64,000 nt of DNA from positions 85,334,520-85,398,519 of the forward strand of contig NC_059471.1 in assembly GCF_018139145.2 (NCBI RefSeq), given 5' to 3'. Made by a program: the position numbers and the translations under genes. This DNA is from Gymnogyps californianus (taxonomy: Eukaryota > Chordata > Aves > Accipitriformes > Cathartidae). Of this stretch, positions 9,477-22,299 are shown piece after piece; the stretch's first letter is position 1, and every line of letters starts with the position of its first letter. The notes beneath the pieces were generated by a model. That model did not search any database and was not told where the DNA came from. It worked only from the letters and a program-made list of their open reading frames with translations.

Positions 9477-12400
9477 AACCCTTAACTCCTGCATTTTATC
9501 TTCTTTTGTGGGTTTGAGTCAGACCATCAGTGTTATTTTCATAGAGCTGTTTGTGTTCTAATTAAGCAATAAGGAGCAGAGCCGGTCCTGGGGATTAGGA
9601 GTGACTTGGAGTGTTGACGCACAGCTGAGAGCCATTAGTGACACCTGGCCATCAATTCCCCAGGAGATGCTAGTGCCAAACTCATCAGGGCTGTTTCTAA
9701 CAATCCTTGCTGCTTTTTTAATGGGGAAAAATACATTTTTGACTTTTGGAAAGTACCGGAGAGCAGGTGAGGTTACTACAGTTTACCATCGAGGAGATGA
9801 CAAGAATAAAGGGAATATGGATTACTACAACGGTGTCTATAGGAAAATATTTTATTTGTCAGCCCACACACACACTCCCACAGCAAGTAGATCTTCAAAA
9901 TACAAATCTGAGAGAAAAAGTGGGAGATATTTTCAGAGCTACCAACTTCCAATAAACCAAATTTCATTAGACAAACCAAGCCGACTTCCAAACGGCACAA
10001 CACTTGTTGTTTATCAGTTTTTAAACCACTCCCATTACTGTTGCTTGATAACCATATAGAATAATGATATGAAAAGCTTATCCAATTAACATATTTATGC
10101 TTTCCTTGGCAGAGAGGGAATGGTGGGTATACCCATCTAAGCACTTTTGCATTCCTGCTGGAAATATATTAACCGTTCCCATCCCTCCCCCCCTCTCCTC
10201 CATGCTATTACAGCACCTTCATCCGAGACAGCCTTGCATCGCTTCTGGGAGAACACTTTCACTAAATTCTTACAGGATATTAATGGACATTCATGTATAG
10301 TATTGCCATATGAATGTTTCAATGACCTAGATAAATGTGCATAATTTCCTTTGTGTGTAATGGGCATGAGTGTTTAATTATGACAAGTTGTGACTTTTGT
10401 AGTTTATCTCAGCCCCCCAGGGAGCCCTTGAAAATGAAATTTCCTATTCCCTGGTATGCAGCGAGTGCAATTTTACAATAACCCTATACTAGGATATCAT
10501 AATCCATGTTGCTTCCTCCTTTTTCCTCCACTTAGCGTATACAGAGGAGTACAAACACTGAAACCGGAGTTTGTGTGAGATGGTGGGTTTGTACAGAAAG
10601 CAGAAGGTTACAAATGAAAAGAAAGATTTAATGGGAAATGGGCTGCAAAACAGCAATCAGGATGATTTTTTTTACAAGTCACTTAAATTACTGACCACAC
10701 ATTAATTCTGAGGTTAACTCCGTTGGTTAAACTAATCACTATTAATCAATGAAGCTGTTAATCAAATTGCTGAGAGTACAGGACCGAGTAAATTGGACAG
10801 TCAGATAATCTCTTGGGCTGACGAAAGACGCAGAAAAGTTTGTCCCCCTCAGAAAAATGTGCAATGAGCTAACTAGTTTGCATGCTGCCTGCAAATGATG
10901 TCTGTTTGCAGCAGCATTAAATCCTGCTATGCCTTAGTTTTTGGGGGGTCTTTTTACCCATCTCCTGCCTTTCTGCCAAACGCGTGCTTTTGCCCCACAC
11001 TTGCACCCTCTCTCTCACATTTACACGCACAAGTGAGGATGGAAAAGGCTCGCAATGGAGAGGTTTCAAGTGGAGGATTGATGGCCGGTGATTGTGAAGC
11101 CAAATCACTCGCTATACTTGCTTTGCACTACACGATTTCCTGCTGTTGTTTCTAGTTACAGTAGATAATAAAAACTGTTACAAAACCCTCTTAACAAGAA
11201 AACAAAACACAGATGGCATGTTGAATGTAAAGCATCTGGGGATGGCAATCGACTCTGGCCTCAAAAGCTATTTTGTTCCATCCCGGTTTTCTTGAGAAAG
11301 TGGGAAAGGGACGGAAGGAAATGCTGCGCAAGTTGCTGGAGCGAACTTTGCCAGCTACCAAGAAACTAACCCTATGCTGGGAAGTAACTGGGTCTGCGGG
11401 GGGATCGTGGCTTTCAGGAATGGTTAGGGCTAATGCGTAGTGTTATTATCCTCTTATCTCTTGAGGCCTTGGCTGGGAAAGCCATCTCCAAGATGTTTGT
11501 TCCTCAGATTGATAGCCAACTATTTGAGGACCTGCATGGATTCTTCTAAAAGAAAGAAAATGTGGTTATTATTTGTGCTATAAATTCTGAAAATGGAATA
11601 ATAGTCAAGGCTTAAAGAGCAGATGACGCCTTACAGAAAACTTTTTAAAACATCGCATTGAGAAATATTTATGTCTTGCATCATATTTTAAGTCTTTCTC
11701 CTCCTTTGTTCTTTGGTAATACAGATAGCGAACCAAATCTGGAAATCAATTACACAGCGTATGTTTGGCATAACTTCACTGACCCCTTTTGTGCTTGTTA
11801 GCCTGTCTTTACAGCCCAGCGCCACAGAGATCAGCTGGGTTCAGTTTCAATGCAAAGGTCCTCGCAATGAATGCATTCATCTATTCCCGGGGGCCAGCCT
11901 TGGAGAGTGCTACCTGCTGGGGGAATATTACCCATTTGTTTGTGAGAACATGAAAACAGATAATGACAGATAACAAAACGGCCATGCCCTCGTCCTTGTT
12001 GGCAAGCGAAAAGCAATGGAGCGTATCTCAGGGAAGATTTATGCCAAGATGCTTTGGTCTTATTCCCTGGTGTGAGCTGATGCAGGCTGCGCAGGCTGCT
12101 GCAATTTATGCTGACTGCTGAGGCCTCCTTTTCCAGAGGACGTGAATTTCACTGAGCAAGAATGGGGCTTCTGCATTTGCCGTGTTGGGTGTCTTCAGGC
12201 CTCCAGGGTCTGGACGGAAACGATTTACTGACGATAGGTGTCAGCATCTGCATTTGGCCACATATTTAGGTGGCTCTTTCTGCCTCTTTTCCTCCATGCG
12301 GGCTGCCAGTATTGGCCTCAGGTAGTCCGGAGTCTGCTCAGCAAAAGCAACATGATGCAGAGTGGACTGATATCTGGGGGACAAACAAGAGGCTTGACAT

Positions 12401-12540
12401 CGCATATTTCTTTGTTCCTACTAACAGAGGCTATTCCTTTCTCACCAGACATCCTGAATGCACCGTCACATCTATGAGCGGCTTGCCATGCGACAGGGGA
12501 CAACTTGATGACAAACAGATTGAATGCAAGTCACAAGGGT
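9477..12540. other. Unique AT-rich DNA with possible conserved non-coding blocks
   Basis: No gene. Two stretches resemble conserved vertebrate non-coding elements in texture: 9530-9730, and 10680-10770, which packs many TTAAT/ATTAA/TAATCA homeodomain-type cores. A 152-codon frame at 9601-10059 starts at GTG, not ATG, and has no domain. Regulatory function is a guess from composition. Confidence 0.45.
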
Positions 12541-12573
12541 GGCTTTGAAGTGGCTTTGAAGCAGCTTTGAAGC
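12541..12573. repeat. Three-copy 11-bp tandem repeat
   Basis: GGCTTTGAAGT, GGCTTTGAAGC and AGCTTTGAAGC follow one another without gaps. A small local duplication. Confidence 0.9.
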
Positions 12574-15005
12574 TGGCATGGATTTTGCTTGACGAGTTTG
12601 GGTATGGAAAATTCATGGCAGGTATATGGCAATGCGCTGGGCATAGCAGAAGAGTGAGCGGGTTTCATATTTTGCTGAGGACAGCTGACACTTGGCTGGC
12701 TTTGTGTGTCTGGAACAGCATCAGCCTAGAGTTCACGGTTATTTTGAAGAAGGGGGTGTTAGCTTAATCAGCTACCTTACTCACTATGGTGTTACTCACT
12801 ACTTCCTAGTGATTCCAAAATACCAGAGTTCAGCGCAGGTGCTCTCGCCGTGGGGCATGTTTTAGGCCCTGTTGTTTGAGCATCATGTGTAGTTTTTGAG
12901 AAGCAGAAGGGATCTGAGTATGGAAGACACTTGTCGCTGTTCTGTTGCACTTGGCTGAAGGTGCCACTTACCAAAATTTTCAATGATAATGGCATTTCTG
13001 ACAGTCACAGTAGCCTCCTATTCACCAAGAGGCCAAGCAAGGGTGTCATCTGCCAGAGGGAACCCCTGAGGGGCTGCATGGAAGGTCATTACAGCAGAGG
13101 CTGAGCAGTGCAGTGAAATCCAGCAAAAGCCTGTGACTCCTCTTAACCATGTCCTGTGTAACCCTGTTTCACTGAAGTAGCTAACCCAGATGGCCAAGTG
13201 GATTGTGGTTGAGAAAATTTGCTCCTGTCAGTTTGTAGCAGGGCTCGCACCCACTGACAGCTCTTTGAACCCTGTCGGGGATGTCACAGAAACTGGTAGT
13301 CAGCAGGGAAATGGCCTCAGGACATTCAGTGAGGGCTGTGACACACGTGTCCAACACGGTTTGTTAGTACCTCCCAGCTTCGCTGCTGAGATAGGGGTCT
13401 GTTGTGAGGTGATGCTTGCCCCTGTATGAGTTGTGTGAGGGTGTTGTGCTTCGCTGCTGACCAGTCCCTGGTGTTAAGCTGTGGGAGCAGCTGTCTGAGA
13501 GTCCTACAGCGATGCTGCAGAGAGGCATAGATGCGAGCTAGGGGCGGCAGATAGCAGCATGAACAAGGTTTGGTCCATTTGTCCACTGTGGACTGTGAAT
13601 TTCCCCATGAGATGGCACGTGCCACTCAGGGAGCACTACAAGAGCACTGATCCCCTGCACCTGAAAGGGTGGTTGCAGCCTCCCGGGAACACCAAGCTAC
13701 GGACAAGCCTCAGGCCAGGCCCTCTCTGATGCCCCAGCGCTTCCCTCGGGGTGTGTGTTATCAGAAAAGCCTTTTCAAGTTTCTTGGCAGACAAAACATT
13801 TGTGAGCCTGGAGTCACAGAAGGAAGCCCGGGTGAGCAACGTGAGCACACAGGGGCTTTAACGGCATATGCGGCCAAGCAGAAAGGTTAGTGAAGGCTTC
13901 ATCTGCTCTAGGAGTGGGGTTTGGAGGTGGGGTGAGCACAGCTCGGTTGGTGATGAGCTAGGAAAGAGGAGAGGGAGGTTTTGGTCTTTCTTTAGCAAGG
14001 CAAACCTGGGTAAGAAATAGTCGCCGGAGAGTCCAGGGCCTCTCCATGCAGTCGTCAGGTGCGTGCCTGCACAGGGCTTTCTTACAAGCGGTGGAGGCCC
14101 CTAGGCACTGCTGCGATGCACAGAGCAGCCTTCCCTGGGACATGCGGCGAGTCTGCTCTTCTTGTGCCTTTGGTATAAAGTTTCTCTGTGTGCTTTCACA
14201 TCAGCTATGTGAGGTTGCACAGGCAGTGAGGTGTATCTGGTGTCAGACCTGCTGCATACTGGTAAAAGGCCTTTACAACATGGGGGTCCAAGGACCTGGC
14301 CCTCTGGGCACAGCCCTCTTACACTCTGCAGCACCAGTGCAGCAGGGCTTCCTCACCAGAGGACAAGGCCAAAAAGTCTTCGTGGAGGTTAGCAATGAAG
14401 ATGGGAGATGCACTTGGCCTCAGGCACGGCTCTTGGGCACAGGTGCGGATGATTGCAGACATGTCACCTCACTCATGTGGAGGACAAGAGTTTGATCCTG
14501 AGTCTCTGATATGCCATTGCCTCATCCTTACCCTTCAGATTCCTTTTCTTTACCGCCTCTGTCTTGTCATTCTGGATCTTTTCTCTCTGCCACTGCCGCC
14601 TCGACTCTGAAAAACGTTTCAGACACAGCTTCATTGAAGCCATATGTGCAGTTTGCCGTGCTCGGATTGGTCTGATCGAAAAGGTGGAGGTTGTTGGAGA
14701 ACTCAGAAACGTTACGAGGGAGCACGGACCTGTGGCATTTATTCTTCATGAGGCCAGCCAGTGGCTTAAAGCCTCACCCGTCCTTCAGGAGGCAGGTACT
14801 ACTTTCTCCTCCTCGTCGTCTGCTTCTCCAGGCTGCCAAGCACCTGGCCTGTTCCTGGGAACTACCCAGTGCCATTAGATGCATCGCCAGCTCTGCTCTA
14901 CTATATACCGATCTCATGGGCCCAGATGATAAAATTATAGTACTTACATGAAAAATACAAAGGTTGGCATGATGACAAAGCACTACATTTAGTACTGTAG
15001 ACTAG
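12574..15005. other. Unique sequence, no gene
   Basis: Mixed composition. Longest ORF is 149 codons (14046-14495, plus) without any recognised domain. No interspersed repeat identified. Confidence 0.55.
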
Positions 15006-15031
15006 ACATATATATGTGTGTATATATATGT
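15006..15031. repeat. TA/TG microsatellite with perfect hairpin
   Basis: ACATATATAT at 15006-15015 and its exact reverse complement at 15022-15031 flank a 6-nt GTGTGT spacer. AT-rich arms of this kind can extrude cruciforms. Confidence 0.9.
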
Positions 15032-15273
15032 AAACAAAAACAGACCTAGTGTTTTGTGGCATGTATTTTCAGCAGTCTGCCCACAAAATCAGAGATGGCA
15101 GATGGTTGGTCTCTCAGCAGGATAAGAATTAGGATTATTTGGGTACCTTAGCTGTTCCTTGATGCATATTCAGTTCAGTTTAATGCTAATTTTGATAGCT
15201 TTTTAAACCCGAGGTATTTTATGTTCTTTGATGTGAATGCAGGGTTCATTCTTGACTTTGCTTTTAAAAGCTT

Positions 15274-15310
15274 CATGCGTGCATGCGCGCGCGCACATGT
15301 GTGTGTGTGT
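15274..15310. repeat. 37-nt alternating purine-pyrimidine tract (CG/CA/TG)
   Basis: Every base from 15274 to 15310 alternates pyrimidine and purine: CATGCGTGCATG, then a CG-dinucleotide run, then a TG run. This is the classical Z-DNA-forming composition. It lies about 250 bases from the TA hairpin. Confidence 0.9.
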
Positions 15311-16120
15311 TTGACGAGGATAGCAGCATAGGCTAAGGAAGAAAATGATAGTGTGTGAACACGCATTATCCTCCCGGCAGGGAAATGACTTGCCCCTGAG
15401 GGTCATGTCGGCCTTAGGCATTTAGAGAGTGAGATACCTGGAAATTTTGCATTGGAGGGCTACAGAGACCAGGAGGGATAACTGAAAGGGGCTGAATGCC
15501 TAGACGTGGGCTGGGAAGCAGACAGTTGAGGACTAGCACTAGGCAGACCTGTCTGCTTCAGAGGGGGGTGAAGCACGTGCAGGGACACCCCTCCTTCCCT
15601 ATCTTCAGAAGACTGTGATTGCCTCTGTAAGGAGTTATCAGTCCAAACACTCTGAATATTTTGCTGGGGACTACGTTTTACTTAATTGAGCAGAAAATAA
15701 AAATTACACGGACATGGAGGGTTTATAACAATGCGGAGATGGGGGGGACGTGTGCTTCTTAAAAAATAAAAGCCAGCAGTCCCGTTGCTACATCCAGTGC
15801 TCACGGTGTAAAATATTGGCACGCATTGCAATGGCTGGAGCTAGACATGTCAGCGTGACTTTGAAGGTCTGTTTGATTCCCTTATAAAGTATTTAAGCCA
15901 ATTCTGGCTTGAAGCTAATTCCTTTTCCCTTAATTGCTGCTCAGATAATAGGAAGCCAAAAAATAAGCAACGAACAGCACAACAGGTTCTGTGGTATTGA
16001 TGCACTATATTTTCCCCCAGAGATGACTGGACTAGGGGTCTGATGTGGTTCGCTGACATTAGTGGCATTTGGATAGCAAAGCTGTAGGACCTATTTGGCA
16101 GCAAGAGTGTGCACTTCTTC
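15311..16120. other. Unique sequence, no gene
   Basis: No repeat family, ORF of note or regulatory motif recognised apart from a G7 run near 15742. Confidence 0.55.
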
Positions 16121-16190
16121 ACAGGATCATGGGATAGTTGAGGTTCGACAGCACCTCTGGAGTTTGTCTAGCCCAACCCTTTTGTTCAAA
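16121..16190 (-). mobile_element. CR1 LINE 3' terminus, short fragment
   Basis: Read on the plus strand it begins ACAGGATCATGGGATAGTTG and continues with CACCTCTGGAG and GTCTAGCCCAACCC. This is the reverse complement of the standard avian CR1 3' end (consensus with TCATAGAATAG, ACCTCTGGAGGTCATCTAG and TCCAACCCC blocks). The sense strand is therefore minus, with the element's 3' end at 16121. About 70 bp survive, which fits the usual severe 5' truncation of CR1. Confidence 0.8.
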
Positions 16191-17744
16191 TGGCTTTTTA
16201 GATACTAAGTGTGTATTTCTCACCTTGCAGGCTTTAAGCTCTAGCAATACACAAGCTGAGAGGGAGAAAAGAAAGACACCCCCCTCCAATTTGCAAAATA
16301 CATTAATTTTTCTCTCTTTCTACCAGAAGGATGAGAAGCAGACAGAGCCCATTTTGTAATCTGAAAAACTTATTATGTCCTAAAGATTCCTCTGAGGGTG
16401 AAATTCTAGCCATTCCTTAAAATATTGTAAACCGTACATATTCCTAGTGAACTGTATGCAGCAAATTGTATTCAGTGAATGAAAGAGCAGAGCAGCGCCG
16501 CACTCAAGACAGGGGGCAGAACTGTCTCTCTGCTCCAGAGTCTTTTATATAGACACTGCCTCTTTTTTTCAATTCTTTCCTGGATAATAATGTTCTACAT
16601 AAGTGGCTCCTTAAGGTGCTGCTACAGCTGTTCTCGGGTAATAACCATGCATTGTACGTTGTCCATCTGAGAGCTGACTTTATGGAAAGACCACCCTGAC
16701 CATTGGTGGTGTGGCTCTGCAAGGAGGCTGCATTGACATTGCTGAGGGGCTCAGAGTGCTTGAATGCCTGACTGCTGTGATCTTTAACTAAACATGCTGG
16801 CGCTGCATTAAGAGGGCTCTGGATATTTTACATTTCGTCTACCTTATCTGTTTGAACGCAAAATATACCTTTCATCACATCCTCTTGCACTCAGACTGTT
16901 GTGATCCATTTTCCACTGTGTGCATCCAGATGGCTTTCACAGGTTAGATTTCTCCCACTGATTTTTTTTCAATACAAAGATGTCACTGTTTACTTTAGGC
17001 ACTAAGAGTGCTTAACCGGGATATTATTTTCTGCTGAAGGTTTTACTTTCCTAATCATGGCTGAGTGACTTTCACAGACACATCCTCAGCCACTGAATCG
17101 TGGCTCAGCAGCTTGGCAGTTGCCTCCATCCCTCCAAAATATGCAGCCTGCCGTGGCTGCTCATGGAGACTTCGTGGTCCTCTGGGATGCCCGCAGACCT
17201 CAGTCCTCCCCCCGTCTGAAGCATCACGGCAGGCGAGGGATGACCTCTCTTGGCATGCAGCTCGAGCTCCTCGCTGCACATTCCCAGTATCACAGGGCCC
17301 ACAGATTGCTACCCGGTCGTGTCTCCACATCAAAACCTGCGGGGTTTGGTGATGTGCTGCTGGTGGTGTGGGAAGCTTGGCAGCTCTGCCTCCCTGTAAG
17401 ATGGCTCATCGGCTGAAGCCCAGCAGGGAGCGTGTCTGAGGACAGGGTATTTGTTCCAGTTGTGTCCTCCTGTTCCACTAAGTAGTTACTGAAATGTATG
17501 ATGCATTCAGCTTTTTTTGTATTACACTCCATAATTGTATTAATAAAAGGTATTTACCCTTCATTATTTTCATTCTCTGGAGGATTACTGAAGACAGGAT
17601 ATAATTAATCCAGATGCTCATACGAATCCAGGGAGGTTGTGTGCAACAACCACTGTCTTTACTACAAGTAATTGCACACATTCACCACAGTCCAACCTCT
17701 GTGGCATTTTAAGAGGAGCATGTCTAATTCATGAAAGGGTAGAA
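16191..17744. other. Unique sequence, no gene
   Basis: No coding region or repeat recognised. Several overlapping ORFs near 17055-17416 lie in a locally GC-rich spot and look fortuitous. Confidence 0.55.
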
Positions 17745-17930
17745 TTGGTTATTATCTGTATTATCTGTAGCACTCCGGCTTAATTAAGAGTGTTAAAGAA
17801 AGATAAAAGGTAGGAGAGAAATGCAGGAAGATGAAATTATTTGCCCAAGGTCACAGAATGGAGATTAGCACCTGGGTCTTTACAGTCCCAGTCTAGTGCC
17901 CAGCCCATTAGATCAGATGGCCTCCCAAAT
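17745..17930 (-). mobile_element. Ancient MIR-like SINE relic
   Basis: The block TTTGCCCAAGGTCACAGAAT (17840-17859) followed by GCACCTGGGTCTTTACAGTC, then CCCAGTCTAGTGCCCAGCCC and TTAGATCAGATGGCC, matches in order the reverse-complement core of MIR-type amniote SINEs: the CCCAAGGTCACACAG core, then the ACCCAGGTCT and AGTCCAGTGC blocks, then a tRNA-related end. The left part (TTATTATCTGTATTATCTG) fits the tail side less clearly. Sense orientation is inferred as minus. Divergence is high, as expected for an element predating bird radiation. The CCCAAGGTCACA core is quite specific; the outer limits are uncertain. Confidence 0.65.
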
Positions 17931-20900
17931 CACCCTTCCTGAAGATCAAATACCTTGAACACCCATGCAAGCCTCTCAAGGAGAAAAACAAAAATGTCTC
18001 AGCGTAGTCTGATAAAATTATAGCGATGCACAAGACATCACTGGAATTCATTAAAAATAATATTTATTGAGAAGCAATGTTAAAAAGGAAACATTCATGC
18101 TTTAAAGCAGTCAAGGCAATGAAAGCTTCCACCTTGCTTCAATTTGGAACTCATATTTTTGTAAAACTAATCAATTAGATCATGCTCCTAATTTAGAGTA
18201 CTGATGCTTTCAGCTACAATTCTGAGCTAGGAACAGGCTTTCTAGGATTCACAGCTTCTGAAATAAAAATAATTGATTTCTGAGGAATGTAAAGTGCTAA
18301 GGAAGTAACCACTTACCAACCTATTCATCCGAGAGCAGTTTAAGGAGCAACTTTACATCTCTGGGCATCTGCAAGATAAAAAAAGATACAGTTCATTAGC
18401 AGACAACAACGTTAACACTCAGGTTACAGCTGAAAGGAAAAAGGAAACTTCTTGGGTGTTTCAGTAAGGACGCCAGTATGAGCGTCATCCCTTCCGAGCA
18501 GCTCTTGGTCAAACAAGTCCCTTGGCTGTGTCCTCTGCCCAAGCCCCCCCCCGAGTCCTCCAGGAGGCCCCTGCCCACTGAAGCAGCCAGTGCCTCTGCG
18601 TATTCTCCCCCACCCCTACCTCCATGGGGGATGCAAAGGGGCTGTTGGAAAGATTAGACCCGGGTGTGTGGCCAGCTCCTGTGTCCCTCTGAAACAACAT
18701 GGTAAAGGGAGCAATTGAGGGATGGAGCACTGGTCCTGATGGCAATCTCAACATGGGCAGTAACCTCTAAAAGCTATTAAAAGCCAAGCCTCTATCCCTC
18801 AATTAAAAAGGTAACAGCTAACATAGTGATTGCATTAAAAGATCAGTGCCATTCTCAAGCATCTCCAAGGAAATCCAGATGGCAGTTTTCCAACATAGGA
18901 GTTTCTGTTAGAAAATGTTGCTTTGCTGAAACAAAAGATCTCGAGGTGAAATCTGCCACTTCTGAGATGGAATTTCTGCCCAAACCATGGAGGGGCTCCA
19001 GAGCAGCCAAAAGCCCTACTCAGGGCAATGGCCTGTGAGACTGAGGTAATTTCTAGCTGGTACGAAGGAGTGAGCTACAGACTGTACCAAAGCCAGCCTA
19101 AAGGGGCTAATCCAGAGTACCTGTAGAGACAATAGGTGTGATTTGTTTTGAAATTGTCACATAGACCTATGTGAGCTGGATATTTAAGCTCCCATTTGCA
19201 ATCAATGGCGATCCAGGGCTTGGTACAGTTGCCTAACCATGGGTGTCTAAAGCCGTTTGCAATATCATAGGTTGTCTGAGACATCCACGTGAGACTGGCA
19301 GATGTGGCAACACATCTGTGGGTGACTTGTGCCCAGCTGGGGTCCTGCTGTCCCTATAGCATCTCAGCTGGTAATAAACACTAATGTTTAGATAAGAGTG
19401 GAACCTTTTGCTGCCTTTTAGACACTTTGATAAGGACACTTGAAGTTAGACCATCTCGGTCTGAAACGCTGCTGTGGGCACACCTTCCTCTCAAACACAA
19501 GCCCGTTTGATGTGCCTATCTTGGCAAGCCCCGCCGTGCAGCAGGGCTAGCAGTTTGGGTGCAGCTTTCTATTGACACAGCTGTAAAACCCACCCGTACT
19601 GGCAGTGAGGTAGATCCTGTTGGGCTGGGGCTCTCCGCCCCACTTTTCACAGCACAGCATAGATGACTCCTTTGTTTCAAGCCTCTTGTTTGAATCAAGT
19701 GAAGCGAGGCCCTGAACTTTGGGCTCCCTTATCCCCGGCACTACCCGCACTCTCACATCTTTGCTTCTGCAGGCTCTCTAGAGAGGGAATTCACCTCTAG
19801 CACTCAGGAGGTACAGTCCTAAACTCCACTGGCCACTTCTACAGTGAACAGCTGTCCGGTGGCTCCAGCCCGAGGTGTTGTGTGCCATCTCAGTGGGACG
19901 GGTCAGTCTGTCTCGAGCCTCTGGAGTCAGTGGAAAGGATCCATTAAAATTTATCAGGCTGTGGAATTCCATCAGGTTTTCAATTGGAAATGCGAAAGAA
20001 AGCACAAAGGAGAGGATTGACATCGCCTGATTTTAGTGGGTGTCTAGTGTAAGTGACTGTCAAGGCACTTTATACCATATGGGAAGATAAGTGCCTCCAG
20101 GGGTTAAATCATAATGTTTCTCTCTCCCTTACATTATTTTTTATGCTTATATGGCTATCTGTTTCAGGGGAGGGGAAAAAGGCAGGTGATGGGAAAGTTC
20201 ATTTGAAACAGACATCTCAGATCTAATGGGCTGGGTAGGATAATTCCCTGCCCTACTATAGCAGCAAGCCTGCGGCTTTTCCATCTAATGCCTCACCACC
20301 CCAGTGCAAGCGAAGGCTGCCCTTGAGCCTGCTAAAGCCAAACTGCTCAGCAACACTGAACAGCCCACACTTCATGATGCTTATTTTGTACGATCAGGAT
20401 TCAATTCTCGCTTGACTTTCATAGGAGACAGATTTGAGTCCTACAAGACTGCGATACAAAACTGTACTTCAGAGCTTGCCTCTGTTTTTGAGTACTTGGT
20501 GAATGTCTTCTTCCTAAGAGAGTGCATTTTAAAATCCAAAACAAAGAAAGATTAATTTGAAATTTAATGGGTCAAGCTGAACACTCCAGGGATTACACTG
20601 ACCTCGAGAAGGTGATAAAGGAATTACACTTTTCCTTAGACACTTGTGCTAAAGACTCATTTTGTCACTTCTGCACTTCCCAAAAGGTGTAAACCCACTG
20701 CCTCACGTTCACTGTGGTTCCCATCTCAGATCCACATACACCCAGCTTTTGATATTCTCATAAGGTCCAAGGTTTCCTAACTCAGCAGAAACTGGCCTAG
20801 ATAACCCAGCAGGCTCTCTTCAGGAATCACTTTTTAAACCCGTCTCTTTAGCAAAAATCCACCTGAGTCAAAACATTGTAAACCATTAGAAATTACAGTA

Positions 20901-22103
20901 GGTACACAATGCACAATTATTGATCTTGCCTAGGACTTTGCTTTTCCCCAGATGTGTTGTGTGGTTCTTTGCCAAAGCGTCATTGTATTCCCATGTTTCT
21001 GGATTAAGCTTTTTCATACTTTCCTATTTCCAGCATTAACTTCTTCAAGGCATTTGAAGTGGGATTTGAAGTGGGTCTGACAAGACTGTCAAACGGATGT
21101 TTGTGTTTTGCTGAGTCCTGTAGTATTATAAAGTACCCCAGGCATCTAGAATGGAGGTACATGTTTCCTCCAGCCAGCACACGGGGAAGATGGCTGACCT
21201 CACTGTGTCTTGATCAGTCCTGACCTTTCTGTCAGCGTGGAGTTAGGTCTGCAGGCTGGATCGGACCACCTGCCTCTGAAGGAAAACAGCAGTCAGTCTC
21301 CCCTCCAAAACAGCCAAGAGCCTCAATGTGGAAGCATCTAGCTTGGGTGTAGGAAAACAGCATTAAGATCCTCAATCTTGCTGATCGAGAACAAGGACTT
21401 AATAAACCCAGCTCTTCATCATCGTTTGTGAGTGCCTTTAAAGCCAACACACAGATAGTTTTCCTCTGGAGCACTTCATGATGCTAGAATAGAGGAAAAC
21501 TAGGGGATGAATGGCAAGCCATCATACCTCTCTTCAAAATGAAACACGTGAAACCCACCTGGTGGTTTTCTGTGGCAGGGTGACTGGCACAGCAGATGCA
21601 CAATAGCTGTAGCAGGTGTGGATTTTACAGTTTTCCCTGTATTTCTACATGCTACATTCATAAGAATACTAGGGAGACATGAGCTAAATGGTACCCTTGA
21701 AAAGGGGATACATATCTGGCCAGCAAACTCACTTCAAATCAATAGATAGCACTGAACCAAGACAATGAAAAATATCACACCTGCAGGAGAAACCTGCAGC
21801 TTCTATATCAAATGAAAACAAATTAAATTATTGATAAGTGATCTGTGCATTAGCAAGTGATGCTGTTGTGAAAAAAAAACCAACACAACTCTTTAGCTGT
21901 GACAGTCCTTGTCCTGTGTCCTGTTAATACATGACAGAGGAGGCCATTATAGCTTTCTATCTGACTGTGCCAAGGCCTCAGCTGGTTACTGTCTCCAAGC
22001 CTGGGAGCCTCAGGTAAAGAAAGATACAGATACATTACAGAGAACACAAAGGACAAAAAAGAAAGTTGTGAGACGTCTGGGAAATTCAGCATGGGTGGGT
22101 GAG
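17931..22103. other. Unique sequence, no gene; faint old repeat-like stretch
   Basis: Nothing coding recognised. The region 19130-19440 (with TTTAAGCTCCCATTTGCAAT and GGTGTCTAAAGCC) has the flavour of ancient amniote interspersed repeats that carry 'aggcacctaa' blocks, but no confident match can be made by eye. 18541-18550 is a C-rich run. Confidence 0.5.
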
Positions 22104-22134
22104 TGGATGGATGGATGGATGGATGGATGGATGG
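22104..22134. repeat. (TGGA)n tetranucleotide microsatellite
   Basis: Nearly eight perfect copies of TGGA/GGAT followed by GGCAGGCAGG and purine-rich DNA. Likely polymorphic in length. Confidence 0.95.
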
Positions 22135-22299
22135 CAGGCAGGAAGGGAGTGAGGGAAGGATGGAGGACAGGAGAGAGGGATTGAGTTGTTTGTTTCCTGA
22201 AAGGGAATACTGAAGGGAAGACAGGGATCTCAAGAGTGTCTTAAAATGTGTATAAACTTGCTACAAGTAGGATGTTGCTCATTTCTTCATCATGACCGA

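Noticed and set aside
9601..10059. 152-codon plus-strand ORF
   Set aside because: Starts at GTG, no domain, and lies in AT-rich DNA of non-coding texture.
22104..22134. Short regular repeats as a CRISPR-like array
   Set aside because: No spacers; simple tetranucleotide microsatellite in a vertebrate context.
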